A stretch of 64,000 bases of DNA from Actinopolyspora saharensis (GCF_900100925.1 NZ_FNKO01000002.1:2542001-2606000), one strand, 5' to 3'. Counted from the first letter of the stretch, positions 16,712 to 27,039 are shown. Numbers and translations: made by a program. Notes: generated by a model from the letters alone, not told the origin.

Positions 16712-18619
16712 ATGGCCGAGATCGAGACCCACGAGTACGACGTGATCGTGATCGGAGCGGGCGGAGCCGGACTGCGCGCCGCGATCGAGGCGCGTTCGCG
16801 GGGGATGCGCACGGCGATACTGTGCAAGTCGCTGTTCGGCAAGGCGCACACCGTCATGGCCGAGGGCGGTATCGCGGCCGCCATGGGCAACGTCAACTCC
16901 GGCGACGACTGGCGGGTGCACTTCCGCGACACCATGCGCGGGGGCAAGTTCCTGAACAACTGGAGGATGGCCGAGCTGCACGCCACCGAGTCCCCCCAAC
17001 GGGTGTGGGAGCTGGAAACCTACGGAGCGCTGTTCGACCGCACCCCGGAGGGCAGGATCAGCCAGCGCAACTTCGGCGGGCACGAGTACCCGCGGCTGGC
17101 CCACGTCGGGGACCGGACCGGGCTGGAGCTGATCCGCACCCTGCAGCAGAAGGTCGTGTCGCTGCAGCAGCGGGACCGGGCCGAGCTCGGGTCCTACGAG
17201 GCGGGGCTTCGGGTGTTCGCCGAGTTCACGGTCACCGATCTGCTCCGCGACGGGGACCGGATGGCCGGGGCGGTCGGCTACTGGCGGGAGAACGGGAGGT
17301 TCGTGCGCCTGGAGGCTCCGGCCGTGGTGCTGGCCACCGGTGGCATCGGGAAGTCCTTCAAGGTCACCTCGAACTCGTGGGAGTACACCGGGGACGGACA
17401 CGCCCTGGCGCTGCGCGCGGGCGCCCGGCTGATCAACATGGAGTTCGTCCAGTTCCACCCCACGGGAATGGTCTGGCCGCCCAGCGTGAAGGGGATCCTG
17501 GTAACCGAGTCCGTGCGCGGGGACGGCGGGGTGCTGCGGGACGCCGCGGGCCGCCGGTTCATGTTCGACTACGTGCCCGAGGTGTTCAAGGCGTCCTACG
17601 CGGACGGTCCGGAGGAGGCCGATCGCTGGTACTCGGACCCGGACAACAACCGCAGGCCTCCGGAGCTGCTGCCGCGCGACGAGGTGGCTCGCGCGATCAA
17701 CAACGAGGTCAAGGAGGGCAGGGGCAGTCCGCACGGGGGCGTGTACCTGGACGTCGCGGGCAGGCTGCCCACCGAGGAGATCATGCGCAGGCTGCCCTCC
17801 ATGCACCACCAGTTCAAGGAACTGGCCGATGTGGACATAACTTCCCAGAGCATGGAGGTCGGGCCCACCTGCCACTACGTGATGGGCGGGGTCGAGGTGG
17901 ATCCGGACTCGGCCGCCTCGGCTGTGCCGGGGCTGTTCGCCGCGGGCGAGGTCGCGGGCGGGATGCACGGCTCGAACCGGCTCGGCGGGAACTCCCTGTC
18001 CGACCTGCTGGTCTTCGGGAAACGGGCGGGGACGGGGGCGGCCGACTACGTGTCCGGGCTGGAGCGCCGCCCCGAGGTGGATCCGGCCGTTGTGGACGAG
18101 TCCGTCGCCGCGGCGCTGGCCCCCTTCGAGGTCGCCGACACGCGCGGCGCGGAGAACCCGTACACGATGCAGTCCGAGCTGCAGCAGGTGATGAACCGGT
18201 TGGTCGGCATCATCCGGGATGGGGAGGAGATGTGCTCGGCGCTGGAGCAGCTCGCCGAGATCGGGCAGCGCGCCGGACGACTGGCCGTGCCGGAGGGCAA
18301 CCGCCAGTTCAACCCCGGGTGGCACCTGGTGCTGGACGTGCGCAACATGCTGCTGGTCAGCGAGTGCGTCGCCGCGGCAGCCCTGCGGAGGACCGAGAGC
18401 AGGGGAGGTCACACCAGGGACGACCACCCGCGCATGGACCCCAACTGGCGCAGCCGGTTGTTGGGCTGCGCCCTGCGCGACGGCGCGGTCGAGGTCTCCG
18501 AGCAGGAGCAGGAGCCGATGCGTGCGGATCTGATGCGGCTGTTCTCCCGCGAGGAACTGGAGAAGTACTTCACCGCGGAGGAGCTGGCCGTGGTGGAAAC
18601 GGCCTCCCGGGCGGAGTGA
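16712..18619 (+). CDS. sdhA: Succinate dehydrogenase/fumarate reductase flavoprotein subunit
   Basis: A 635-residue flavoprotein oxidising succinate to fumarate, covalently flavinylated in this family. Visible are the FAD motif VIVIGAGGAGLRAAIEA, the His attachment region FGKAHTVMAEGGIAAAMGN, the substrate/active-site stretch FVQFHPTGM, GPTCHYVMGGVEV and RLGGNSLSDLLVFGKRAG. Length and these features match Rv0248c-like SdhA. It is the second gene of a three-gene operon with the anchor upstream and the iron-sulfur subunit 61 bases downstream. The complex feeds electrons to the membrane quinone pool in the TCA cycle and respiration. Confidence 0.95.
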   Translation: MAEIETHEYDVIVIGAGGAGLRAAIEARSRGMRTAILCKSLFGKAHTVMAEGGIAAAMGNVNSGDDWRVHFRDTMRGGKFLNNWRMAELHATESPQRVWELETYGALFDRTPEGRISQRNFGGHEYPRLAHVGDRTGLELIRTLQQKVVSLQQRDRAELGSYEAGLRVFAEFTVTDLLRDGDRMAGAVGYWRENGRFVRLEAPAVVLATGGIGKSFKVTSNSWEYTGDGHALALRAGARLINMEFVQFHPTGMVWPPSVKGILVTESVRGDGGVLRDAAGRRFMFDYVPEVFKASYADGPEEADRWYSDPDNNRRPPELLPRDEVARAINNEVKEGRGSPHGGVYLDVAGRLPTEEIMRRLPSMHHQFKELADVDITSQSMEVGPTCHYVMGGVEVDPDSAASAVPGLFAAGEVAGGMHGSNRLGGNSLSDLLVFGKRAGTGAADYVSGLERRPEVDPAVVDESVAAALAPFEVADTRGAENPYTMQSELQQVMNRLVGIIRDGEEMCSALEQLAEIGQRAGRLAVPEGNRQFNPGWHLVLDVRNMLLVSECVAAAALRRTESRGGHTRDDHPRMDPNWRSRLLGCALRDGAVEVSEQEQEPMRADLMRLFSREELEKYFTAEELAVVETASRAE

Positions 18620-18680
18620 CGCCCCTCGGGGAGAGCCGGTACGGGAACCGCTGTGAACGGCTGCGTGGAAGGGATCGGCC

Positions 18681-19439
18681 ATGGTACACCAGGCGCACCT
18701 GCGCGTGTGGCGCGGCGACTCCGAGTCGGGGGAGCTGCGGGACTACGAGGTCGAGGCGGAGGAGGGCGAGGTGGTCCTCGACCTGCTGCACCGGTTGCAG
18801 GCCACCCGGTGCCCGGACCTCGCCGTGCGGTGGAACTGCAAGGCGGGCAAGTGCGGATCGTGCTCGGCCGAGGTGAACGGCAGGCCCAGGCTCACCTGCA
18901 TGACGCGGATGTCGCTGTTCGACCCGGACGAGGTCGTCACAGTCACCCCGATGCGCACCTTCCCGGTGATCAAGGACCTCGTGTGCGACGTCTCGTACAA
19001 CTACGTGAAGGCGCGCGAGGTTCCCGCCTTCACACCTCCGGAGGGGCTGGAACCGGGCGAGTACCGGATGCAGCAGCGGGACGTGGAGCGCTCCCAGGAG
19101 TTCCGCAAGTGCATCGAGTGCTTCCTGTGCCAGGACACCTGCCACGTGATCCGGGACCACGCGGAGAACAAGGAGTCCTTCTCCGGTCCGCGCTTCCTGA
19201 TGCGCGTGGCCGAGCTCGAGATGCACCCGCTCGACGACTACGCGGAGCGGGGCGGGGACCGCCCGGAGGAGGCCCGCGGCGACCACGGGCTCGGGATGTG
19301 CAACATCACGAAGTGCTGCACCGACGTGTGCCCGGAGCACATCCAGATCACCGACAACGCGCTGATTCCGCTCAAGGAGCGCGTGGCCGACCGTCGCTAC
19401 GACCCGATCCTGCGGCTGTTCCGCCGGAAGAAGGAGTGA
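18681..19439 (+). CDS. sdhB: Succinate dehydrogenase iron-sulfur subunit
   Basis: A 252-residue iron-sulfur subunit. The N-terminal ferredoxin-like domain has the [2Fe-2S] cysteines in WNCKAGKCGSC and a later Cys in LTCMTR; the C-terminal domain carries CIECFLCQDTC and CNITKCCTDVCPEH for the [4Fe-4S] and [3Fe-4S] (or equivalent) clusters. It passes electrons from the flavoprotein to the membrane anchor. It matches Rv0247c in position and size and closes the operon, followed by a hairpin before a convergent SDR gene. Confidence 0.95.
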   Translation: MVHQAHLRVWRGDSESGELRDYEVEAEEGEVVLDLLHRLQATRCPDLAVRWNCKAGKCGSCSAEVNGRPRLTCMTRMSLFDPDEVVTVTPMRTFPVIKDLVCDVSYNYVKAREVPAFTPPEGLEPGEYRMQQRDVERSQEFRKCIECFLCQDTCHVIRDHAENKESFSGPRFLMRVAELEMHPLDDYAERGGDRPEEARGDHGLGMCNITKCCTDVCPEHIQITDNALIPLKERVADRRYDPILRLFRRKKE

Positions 19440-19453
19440 GCCGTTCGGGTGCG

Positions 19454-19500
19454 CCGCGGGTGGGCGCGTTCCCGGGGTTCCGCTCGACGACCACCCGCGG
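19454..19500. terminator. Inverted repeat between convergent sdhB and SDR genes
   Basis: A perfect 10-bp inverted repeat, CCGCGGGTGG (19454-19463) and its complement (19491-19500), spans a 27-base loop in the gap between convergent genes. It is a plausible bidirectional terminator, although the loop is long. Confidence 0.4.
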
Positions 19501-19537
19501 CAGGGGAGCAACCGCGGTGAGGGGCTGGATCCGCTCG

Positions 19538-20419
19538 TCAGTCCCCGGACTGCAGTTTCTGGTTCCGCGCGCTGAAACCGCGCCCCAGGCCGGCCACTTC
19601 GGACTCCATCTGCGGCATCAACCTGCGCACGGTGGGTTTCATCAGGCGCTCCACCAGCCGGGAGGCGGGGAGATTGCGCAGCCAGTGCATCAGCATGACC
19701 GAGCGCGGCACGTAGATGCGCCGGGCGCGGCGCTCGATGCCCGTGGTGATCGCCCGGGCGCAGTCCTCCACCGTGGTGGTCGAGTGCATCGGCCACGGCA
19801 GCTTCGCGCGCATGGCCCGGAAGCTCGGCAGGTCCGCTGAGGCCTCGCGGACCAGGTCGGTGTCGATCCAGGAGGGGTGGGCGCTGCCGACGTCCACACC
19901 GAGGTGGCTCGTCTCGGAGCTCAGCGCGCTGGCCAGTGCTTCGGACCCGGCCTTGCTCGCGGTGTAGGCCGCCATGCCACCTATCGGGGCGAAGGCGGAC
20001 AGCGAGGAGACCACCAGCAGGTAGCCGTTTCGCTCCACCAGGTGCGGAAGGGCCGCGCCCGCGGTGTGGAAGACCCCGTTGAGGTTCACGTCGACGGTTT
20101 TGGTGAAGGCCCCGGGGTCGTGGTGGCGGACCGTGCCGAACGGGGCCACCCCCGCGTTGGCGACCACGACGTCGATGCCGCCCAGTCGCCGGGCCGTCTC
20201 GTCGAGCGCGGATTCTATCGAGTCCGCGTCGGTCACGTCGGCCTCGATCCACACGTGGTCGGTGCCGAGTTCGGCGGCCACCGCGGAGAGCTCCGCGGGC
20301 TCCAGACCGATTAGCGAGATCAGCGCGCCCCTGCGGGCCAGTTCCCGCGCGGTCTGCGCGCCGATTCCCCGTGCGGCACCCGTGATGGCAACGACTTTGC
20401 CCGACATCGACGTGGGCAT
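19538..20419 (-). CDS. SDR family oxidoreductase
   Basis: A 293-residue classical short-chain dehydrogenase/reductase. The NAD(P) motif VVAITGAARGIGAQTARELA, NAG motif (VVVANAGVA), catalytic Ser in LLVVSSLSAF and YTASK (Tyr/Lys) are all present. The C-terminal extension RIYVPRSVMLMHWLRNLP resembles SDRs of lipid or steroid metabolism in mycobacteria, which is only a hint. The ATG at 20419 fits the family N-terminus. A likely promoter and palindromic operator lie about 70 bases upstream, so the gene may have its own repressor control. Confidence 0.88.
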   Translation of the reverse strand: MPTSMSGKVVAITGAARGIGAQTARELARRGALISLIGLEPAELSAVAAELGTDHVWIEADVTDADSIESALDETARRLGGIDVVVANAGVAPFGTVRHHDPGAFTKTVDVNLNGVFHTAGAALPHLVERNGYLLVVSSLSAFAPIGGMAAYTASKAGSEALASALSSETSHLGVDVGSAHPSWIDTDLVREASADLPSFRAMRAKLPWPMHSTTTVEDCARAITTGIERRARRIYVPRSVMLMHWLRNLPASRLVERLMKPTVRRLMPQMESEVAGLGRGFSARNQKLQSGD

Positions 20420-20481
20420 GGGGCCTCCCTGGCTCGGCGAGCTGGCTACGGCGATGACCGGCCGGAAAGCCGACCGGCTAA

Positions 20482-20515
20482 GTTACCCATAGTAGGTTAC
20501 TGTGCCGTAAAGTAA
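20482..20515 (-). promoter_or_regulatory. Promoter with overlapping palindrome before the SDR gene
   Basis: Read leftward, TTTACT and TACTAT are 16 bases apart and form a plausible -35/-10 pair. The -10 lies in the centre of an imperfect palindrome, GTTACC...GGTTAC (20482-20500, plus strand), with outer bases matching. Such an arrangement suits a dimeric repressor of the TetR kind; no regulator gene is adjacent. The remaining gene-free sequence from 20420 to 20758 shows nothing else I can support. Confidence 0.45.
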
Positions 20516-20758
20516 AGAGGGTCGAGCCGAGGAGATGAGCCGCTCGCCGCAGCGGCCACGTGGGCGGCGGAGTCGGATTCCCGGGAGGCGGGGAAACCGG
20601 AACGGCGAGCTCGGCTCACCGTGGCTCACCGAGGTTCGCCGTGGTTGTCGGTGGTTGCTGCGGCACCTCGGGCCAGCGGCGCAACGACACCTTGCCTACC
20701 GGTGCCGGGGCAGGACCCGCACAGCAACCACCCGACCGAACCGGGCGGGAAGTACTGC

Positions 20759-21397
20759 TCAGAGCTGCTCGCGCAGCTGCTTCAACTCGTCCAGCTCCTC
20801 CTGCCTGGAGTCGAGAATCCGCTGCGCGACGGACTTCACCCGCTCGTCCGACCCCTGGTCGAGCTCGGTCTCGGCCATCTCCACGACCGATTCGTGGTGC
20901 TCGATCATGGCCTTGACCCACAGACCGGGGAACTGGCCGCGCTGCGCCTCCTCCAGCTCGGTGATCTCACCGGAGACGTCGGCGCTCGGCATTCGGGTGT
21001 TCTGGCCCGCTTCGAGGTCCTCGGCCGTGACCTCGCCCTCACCGCGCTCGGACAGCCAGCTCTCGAGCTGTTCGACGTTCTCGCCGTGCTGCTGCTCGAG
21101 CCGCTCGGCGAGATCCGTCACGTTCTGCCTGCTGGCGTTGTTCAGCGCGACCTCGAGCAGCTCCTGCTCGGCCCGGTGGTGGGCCACCATCTGCTGGGCG
21201 AACTCCAGGTCGGTGTTGCCGCTGGTCGCCTCGGCGCCCTCGGAGGAGCTCTCCTCCACGGGGGCGATCGCGCTCGCCGGCGGTGGTGTCCCCGCGGCGG
21301 GCTTCTGCTCGCTGGCCTGCTCGTAGTTGGGTGAGCAGCCGGTCAGTGCCAGGACCGCAGCGGCCCCCAGGATGCCGATGATCGTGCTGTTGCGCAC
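20759..21397 (-). CDS. DUF305 lipoprotein
   Basis: A 212-residue secreted lipoprotein of the DUF305 family (ferritin-like helical bundle; some members bind copper). The signal peptide IIGILGAAAVLALTGC ends in a lipobox with Cys at about residue 20. Two His/Met motifs are clear: FAQQMVAHHRAEQELLEVA and KAMIEHHESVVEMAETEL, as in CopM-like proteins. The GTG at 21397 has GGAGG ten bases upstream and gives a proper signal peptide. No copper exporter gene is adjacent, so metal binding is inferred from family motifs only. Confidence 0.85.
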   Translation of the reverse strand: MRNSTIIGILGAAAVLALTGCSPNYEQASEQKPAAGTPPPASAIAPVEESSSEGAEATSGNTDLEFAQQMVAHHRAEQELLEVALNNASRQNVTDLAERLEQQHGENVEQLESWLSERGEGEVTAEDLEAGQNTRMPSADVSGEITELEEAQRGQFPGLWVKAMIEHHESVVEMAETELDQGSDERVKSVAQRILDSRQEELDELKQLREQL

Positions 21398-21555
21398 CGT
21401 AGCTTCGCCTCCGGACATGCTGATCCACCCCGAGCGAGCCGAGTGCCGGGCACGTCGACACGCCTGCGGAGCCCTTCGTACCGCTGAAGTTCCGTCCCAC
21501 CTGCGCGGGTGGTCCACCGTCAGCTTAAGGGGTCCTTTCGGGACGAGTCGCGTAG

Positions 21556-21807
21556 GTGGTGGGAGCCCGGGCGTGTGCGCCCCGCGCTCCAGCGGGGGCG
21601 GCGGCGGGCAACCGTCCCGTGCGCAGCGGGTGGAGGCGCCCGAGCAGTGAGCGCGCGGGACTCGTGGCGGGCTCGTGCCTGCTCCGCTCGGCGGAACCGG
21701 TCGAAGTGGACGAAAACTCCCCGCGCGTGGAATTCGGGGTGGACCCGTCCGCGCTCGCGTGTTGGCTGGATCTCAGCCCGGGTGCTTCGGGAGAGGACGA
21801 TGAATAG
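21556..21807 (+). CDS. Possible small protein, doubtful
   Basis: An open frame of about 83 residues whose last 45 codons (from about 21664) are strongly GC-biased at the third position and end SALACWLDLSPGASGEDDE. No homologue or motif is recognised, the start is unclear, and no ribosome binding site stands out. It could be chance. Apart from this and a short leader frame at 21861, the stretch 21398-22003 holds no supported gene. Confidence 0.25.
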   Translation: MVGARACAPRAPAGAAAGNRPVRSGWRRPSSERAGLVAGSCLLRSAEPVEVDENSPRVEFGVDPSALACWLDLSPGASGEDDE

Positions 21808-21860
21808 GGTGACTACGGCCCGGACGCAGCGGAGTTGAGCCTCAGCGCTAATATCCGCAG

Positions 21861-22007
21861 ATGACAGTAACCCAACCGAGCACCGGCAGGCCAAGCTCAC
21901 CGACGCCGGTTGCGGCGCTGTCATCAGGGTTAGCCGGCCCGTACGGGTCGGGCGGTCCCGTGGTCGGGGCCGACAACGTCTTCGAGGCAGTGCAGGAGGC
22001 ACCGTGA
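21861..22007 (+). CDS. Possible 48-codon leader frame before ctaD
   Basis: An ATG frame of 48 codons ends in TGA overlapping the GTG start of ctaD (GTGA at 22004-22007), an arrangement used for translational coupling. It contains one rare TTA leucine codon (21930-21932). A TAATAT hexamer lies six bases before the ATG, so a leaderless transcript is conceivable. Third-position GC is only near background, which argues against selection as protein. It may simply be the ctaD leader. Confidence 0.25.
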   Translation: MTVTQPSTGRPSSPTPVAALSSGLAGPYGSGGPVVGADNVFEAVQEAP

Positions 22008-23767
22008 CGGCCGTCGCGCCAGAGCCGATCACTTCGCGCCCCTATCCGGTGCGAAAGACGTCCAAGGGATCCACACTGCTGGGGCTGCTGCGCACCACCG
22101 ATCCCAAGCAGCTCGGCATTCTCTACCTAGTCACCTCGATGGGTTTCTTCCTGGTCGGCGGTCTGATGGCCATGCTGATCCGTGGTGAGCTCGCGGTGCC
22201 GGGGATGCAGTTCCTGTCGCAGGAGCAGTACAACCAGCTGTTCACCATGCACGGCACCATCATGCTGCTGCTGTACGCGACCCCGGTCCTGTTCGGGTTC
22301 GCCAACTACATCCTGCCGCTGCAGATCGGTGCCCCGGATGTGGCCTTTCCGCGGTTGAACTCGTTCTCCTACTGGCTCTACCTGTTCGGCGGGCTGACCG
22401 TGGTGAGCGGCTTCCTCGCTCCCGGTGGCGCCGCCGACTTCGGCTGGTTCGCCTACACACCGCTGTCCAGCGCGATCCACTCCCCCGGAATCGGCCCGGA
22501 CCTGTGGATTTCCGGTCTGGTCGTCTCCGGTCTCGGCACGATCCTCGGAGCGGTCAACATGATCACCTCGATCGTGTGCATGCGCGCGCCGGGCATGACC
22601 ATGTGGCGGATGCCGATCTTCACCTGGAACATCCTGGTCACCAGCGTGCTGATCCTGATGGCCTTCCCCATCCTGACCGCGGCTCTGCTGGGGCTGCTGG
22701 CCGACCGGCAACTCGGTGCGCACGTCTTCGACCCCGCCAACGGCGGTGTGATCCTGTGGCAGCACCTGTTCTGGTTCTTCGGCCATCCCGAGGTCTACAT
22801 CGTCGCGCTGCCGTTCTTCGGCATCGTCACCGAGATCTTCCCGGTGTTCTCGCGCAAGCCGCTGTTCGGCTACACCGGCCTCATCTACGCCACCCTCGGC
22901 ATCGCCGCGCTCTCGGTGGTCGTCTGGGCCCACCACATGTACGCGACCGGTGCGGTGCTGCTGCCGTTCTTCGCCTTCACCACGTTCCTGATCGCGATCC
23001 CGACCGGTATGAAGTTCTTCAACTGGATCGGAACCATGTGGCGCGGCCAACTCACCTTCGAGTCCCCGATGATCTTCTCCATCGGGTTCCTGGTGACCTT
23101 CCTCTTCGGCGGGCTGACCGGGGTGCTGCTCGCCGCCCCGCCGATCGACTTCCACGTCTCGGACACCTACTTCGTGGTCGCGCACTTCCACTACGTGCTC
23201 TACGGCACGATCGTGTTCGCCACCTTCGCCGGGATCTACTTCTGGTTCCCCAAGATGACCGGCCGGATGATGGACGAGCGCCTGGCGAAGGCGCACTTCT
23301 GGCTGACCTTCATCGGGTTCCACACCACGTTCCTGGTGCAGCACTGGCTGGGCAACGAGGGGATGCCGCGGCGCTACGCCGACTACCTGCCGACTGACGG
23401 GTTCACCACGCTCAACGTGATCTCCAGCGCGGGAGCCTTCCTGCTCGGCGCCTCGATGCTTCCGTTCCTGTGGAACGTGTTCAAGAGCTACCGCTACGGT
23501 GAGATCGCCGATGTGGACGATCCGTGGGGCTACGGGAACTCGCTGGAGTGGGCGACCTCCTGCCCGCCCCCGCGGCACAACTTCACCGAGCTGCCCCGGA
23601 TCCGCTCCGAGCGCCCGGCCTTCGAGCTGCACTACCCGCACATGAGCGACCGGATGAGGCTGGAGAACCACGTCGGCCTCTCCGGCAAGCCTGTGGCCCA
23701 CGCGAGCTCGGGAGAGTCCGCCCAGGGGAGCGGTGCTTCCGAGGAGCGCAAGCTCGACGGGAAGTGA
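22004..23767 (+). CDS. ctaD: Cytochrome c oxidase subunit I
   Basis: A 587-residue heme-copper oxidase subunit I of the aa3 type, the catalytic core that reduces oxygen to water and pumps protons. About twelve membrane helices are visible. Heme and copper ligand motifs are present: [13 protein letters not shown] (low-spin heme His), [17 protein letters not shown] (CuB His with cross-linked Tyr), WAHHMY (CuB His pair) and [10 protein letters not shown] (heme a3 His). The GTG start has AGGAGG five bases upstream. It stands alone, as ctaD often does in actinobacteria, and is followed by a strong terminator. Confidence 0.97.
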   Translation: MTAVAPEPITSRPYPVRKTSKGSTLLGLLRTTDPKQLGILYLVTSMGFFLVGGLMAMLIRGELAVPGMQFLSQEQYNQLFTMHGTIMLLLYATPVLFGFANYILPLQIGAPDVAFPRLNSFSYWLYLFGGLTVVSGFLAPGGAADFGWFAYTPLSSAIHSPGIGPDLWISGLVVSGLGTILGAVNMITSIVCMRAPGMTMWRMPIFTWNILVTSVLILMAFPILTAALLGLLADRQLGAHVFDPANGGVILWQHLFWFFGHPEVYIVALPFFGIVTEIFPVFSRKPLFGYTGLIYATLGIAALSVVVWAHHMYATGAVLLPFFAFTTFLIAIPTGMKFFNWIGTMWRGQLTFESPMIFSIGFLVTFLFGGLTGVLLAAPPIDFHVSDTYFVVAHFHYVLYGTIVFATFAGIYFWFPKMTGRMMDERLAKAHFWLTFIGFHTTFLVQHWLGNEGMPRRYADYLPTDGFTTLNVISSAGAFLLGASMLPFLWNVFKSYRYGEIADVDDPWGYGNSLEWATSCPPPRHNFTELPRIRSERPAFELHYPHMSDRMRLENHVGLSGKPVAHASSGESAQGSGASEERKLDGK

Positions 23768-23822
23768 TATTCGACCTAACGACCCCCTTCACGGGTGTGT
23801 CACGGTAAAACCGCTCGACGGG

Positions 23823-23870
23823 GAGCCCCGGCCGGTCGGACCTTCCGATCGGTCCGGGGCTCTTGTTGTT
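23823..23870 (+). terminator. Intrinsic terminator of ctaD
   Basis: GAGCCCCGG and its complement CCGGGGCTC frame an extended stem of about 17 bp with one bulge and one G-U pair (23823-23862), followed by TTGTTGTT. This is the clearest rho-independent terminator in the window and lies 56 bases after the ctaD stop. Confidence 0.85.
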
Positions 23871-23907
23871 CGGAAGCTGTTTTCCGAACCCGTAGGGTGG
23901 ACCGTAG

Positions 23908-25170
<1,263 letters not shown>

Positions 25171-25182
25171 GGTGGCTGGGAC

Positions 25183-25821
25183 ATGCTGTCCAGCGGGGCG
25201 CGGGGCGTGCGCCTGGCGCGGATGCTGCTCGGAGCTCTGGCGGTCGTCGCCGTCGGGAGGCAGTTCTTCGCCGAAGTGGGGCTTGCCGACTTCTCGCCGG
25301 TGAACTTCTTCAGCTACTTCACGATCCTCAGCAACATAGCCGCCGGGCTGCTGCTGTTCCGGCTCGGGGCCGCGCCCGGCCTGGGTAACCGCGCTGTTCT
25401 GGAATGGCTGCGCGGAGGCATGACCGTCTACATGGCCACCACGGGGGTCGTGTTCGCGCTGCTGCTCGACGACGGGGACCTCGGGCTGACGTTGCCCTGG
25501 GTGAACACGGTGATGCACCGGGTGATCCCGCTGGTGATGCTGGTCGACTGGCTGCTGGTCCGGCCCCGTGCGCGGGTGCCCTACGGCCGTGCGGTGATCT
25601 GGTTGACCGTTCCGCTGGTGTACGTGGTCTACGCCCTGGGAAGGGGTGCGGTGACCGGCTGGTTCCCGTACCCCTTCCTGCGGCCGGAGCAGGTCGGCGG
25701 TGTGGGCGGGGTGGTGCTGCACCTGTTCGCGATGGCCGTGGGCATAGCCGCTGCTTCGCTGCTGGTCGCGTGGTTGGGGAATGTCAGGCAGGAGCGAGTC
25801 GACGCCCCCCCTCCTGTTTGA
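25183..25821 (+). CDS. Pr6Pr family membrane protein
   Basis: A 212-residue, six-helix membrane protein of the Pr6Pr/FAR-17a-AIG1-like family. Typical pieces are FFSYFTILSNIAAGLLLF, a conserved NTVMHRVIPLVMLVDWLL with a His, and YVVYALGRG...GWFPYPFL. Bacterial members have no proven role; eukaryotic relatives include lipid hydrolases (AIG1/ADTRP), so lipid chemistry is possible. It starts 12 bases after serB and is probably co-transcribed with it. A dispersed repeat begins 20 bases after its stop codon. Confidence 0.82.
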   Translation: MLSSGARGVRLARMLLGALAVVAVGRQFFAEVGLADFSPVNFFSYFTILSNIAAGLLLFRLGAAPGLGNRAVLEWLRGGMTVYMATTGVVFALLLDDGDLGLTLPWVNTVMHRVIPLVMLVDWLLVRPRARVPYGRAVIWLTVPLVYVVYALGRGAVTGWFPYPFLRPEQVGGVGGVVLHLFAMAVGIAAASLLVAWLGNVRQERVDAPPPV

Positions 25822-25840
25822 GGACCAGCGGTGGTGCCTT

Positions 25841-25905
25841 GCGTAGGTGGTCGCTTGGCGGAACCTCAGTCGGCGCCCGGCTGCGGGTGCCCCGACATCG
25901 GGTAG
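25841..25905. repeat. Dispersed intergenic repeat, left arm, copy 1
   Basis: This 65-bp segment is 63/65 identical, same orientation, to 39997-40061. It contains the core CAGTCGGCGCCCGGCTGCGG. It lies just after the Pr6Pr gene, inside a 293-base gap without genes. No open frame, transposase or tRNA explains it. Confidence 0.85.
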
Positions 25906-25956
25906 GCACCTACACAACGTCGGGGCCGTCCTCGCCGGGCACTCGACTGAGAACCC

Positions 25957-26022
25957 GCGGCGGTGCCGGCTGACCAGGCTCGTAAGCGCTTGCGTTGGTG
26001 TGTCGCCTTGCTCGGGAGTTCC
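25957..26022. repeat. Dispersed intergenic repeat, right arm, copy 1
   Basis: The 34 bases at 25957-25990 match the reverse complement of 40318-40351 at 31 of 34 positions. A further 17-base block (26006-26022) matches the reverse complement of 40286-40302 at 15 of 17. So this arm is inverted relative to the left arm when the two loci are compared. Confidence 0.75.
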
Positions 26023-26114
26023 TGGGCGAGACCTGGGGTCGCGCTGTCCGGGGCGGGTGTGAGTACCAGCACTCCCGAGTGAGGTGCCCCGGCGCGCGCG
26101 GGACAATCGGTCTC

Positions 26115-26945
26115 GTGAGTGATCCCGCCGCAGTTCTCCGGCCGCTGACCGATCGTTACGCCTCGTGGCTGTCCTTGCCGGATCATTCGACGGCCGACAC
26201 CTCGGACGAGGACCCCGAGGACGTGGTGCTGATGCCGATGGTGCTGCGCATCGAGCGCAACGCACCACCGGCGCGCACCGAGCTGCTCGAGGCGGCCGCA
26301 GCGGCAGCGGTGGCGCTGTGCCTGGACGAGCGCGCTTCCGAGGCGGGCCCCTGGAACGAGGCGGTTTCCGACTGGGTGAGCGGCCGCATCCGCAAGGTCA
26401 CCCGACGCGCGCGCGGCTCCCACTGGCGCGCCGTGCTGGACCTGCCCGGCGTCACCTTCTCCGTCGGCGGGGCGGAGGTGCGCGCGCTGCTGCCCACACG
26501 CCTGTCCGAGATGCCGCGCGAGCTGACCAGGTTGCAGATCTCCGGTAGCGAACTTCCCCCGGACGAGCCGGGGCCGGCTCCCTCCGGAACCCCGGTGCTG
26601 TGGCTGAACCCCGAGGTCGACATGAGCGCGGGCAAGGCGGCCGCCCAGGTCGGGCACGCGACGATGATCCTGGCGGCCCTGCTGCACGGGGACGCGTGCT
26701 CCGGGGGCGAGCGGGCGACCGCGGCCGAGCGCCATCTCCGCTACTGGAAGGAGCACGGTTTCCGCTGCGCGGTGCGCACCCCCGATGCGGCGCGGTGGAA
26801 CGAGCTTCTCCCCGGCAGCGACCCGGCCGGGGCTTGGCGGGAGCGGGGCGTCGCCGCAGTCCGGGACGCCGGGTTCACCGAGATCGACCCGGGCACAGTC
26901 ACCGTGCTGGCCCAGTGGCCCACCGGTGACACCCCGCCCGACTGA
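26115..26945 (+). CDS. PTH2-type peptidyl-tRNA hydrolase with N-terminal extension
   Basis: A 276-residue protein whose C-terminal ~110 residues carry the PTH2 signature DMSAGKAAAQVGHATMILAAL, with the invariant Lys and Gln/His. PTH2 enzymes cleave peptidyl-tRNA to recycle tRNA and are typical of archaea and eukaryotes, with related forms in actinobacteria beside the usual Pth. The preceding ~160 residues form an extra, unassigned domain, making it about twice the normal size. The GTG at 26115 is chosen because earlier frame residues fall inside the dispersed repeat. It appears monocistronic. Confidence 0.78.
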   Translation: MSDPAAVLRPLTDRYASWLSLPDHSTADTSDEDPEDVVLMPMVLRIERNAPPARTELLEAAAAAAVALCLDERASEAGPWNEAVSDWVSGRIRKVTRRARGSHWRAVLDLPGVTFSVGGAEVRALLPTRLSEMPRELTRLQISGSELPPDEPGPAPSGTPVLWLNPEVDMSAGKAAAQVGHATMILAALLHGDACSGGERATAAERHLRYWKEHGFRCAVRTPDAARWNELLPGSDPAGAWRERGVAAVRDAGFTEIDPGTVTVLAQWPTGDTPPD

Positions 26946-27039
26946 CTCGGCCCGACTGACTCGTTCCGCCACCCCGTCGCGGGGCGCCGCGCGGCAAGCC
27001 CGGACGGGATCGCGGACGCCCCGGGCAGGGTAGGCGGGG

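Noticed and set aside
20640..20758. Third copy of the dispersed repeat
   Set aside because: Only short similarities (GCAACCACCCG, GGTGGTTG) are shared; too little to call against background in GC-rich DNA.
25822..26114. CRISPR or tRNA-like structure in the repeat region
   Set aside because: There are no regularly spaced direct repeats within either locus, and no cloverleaf can be formed.
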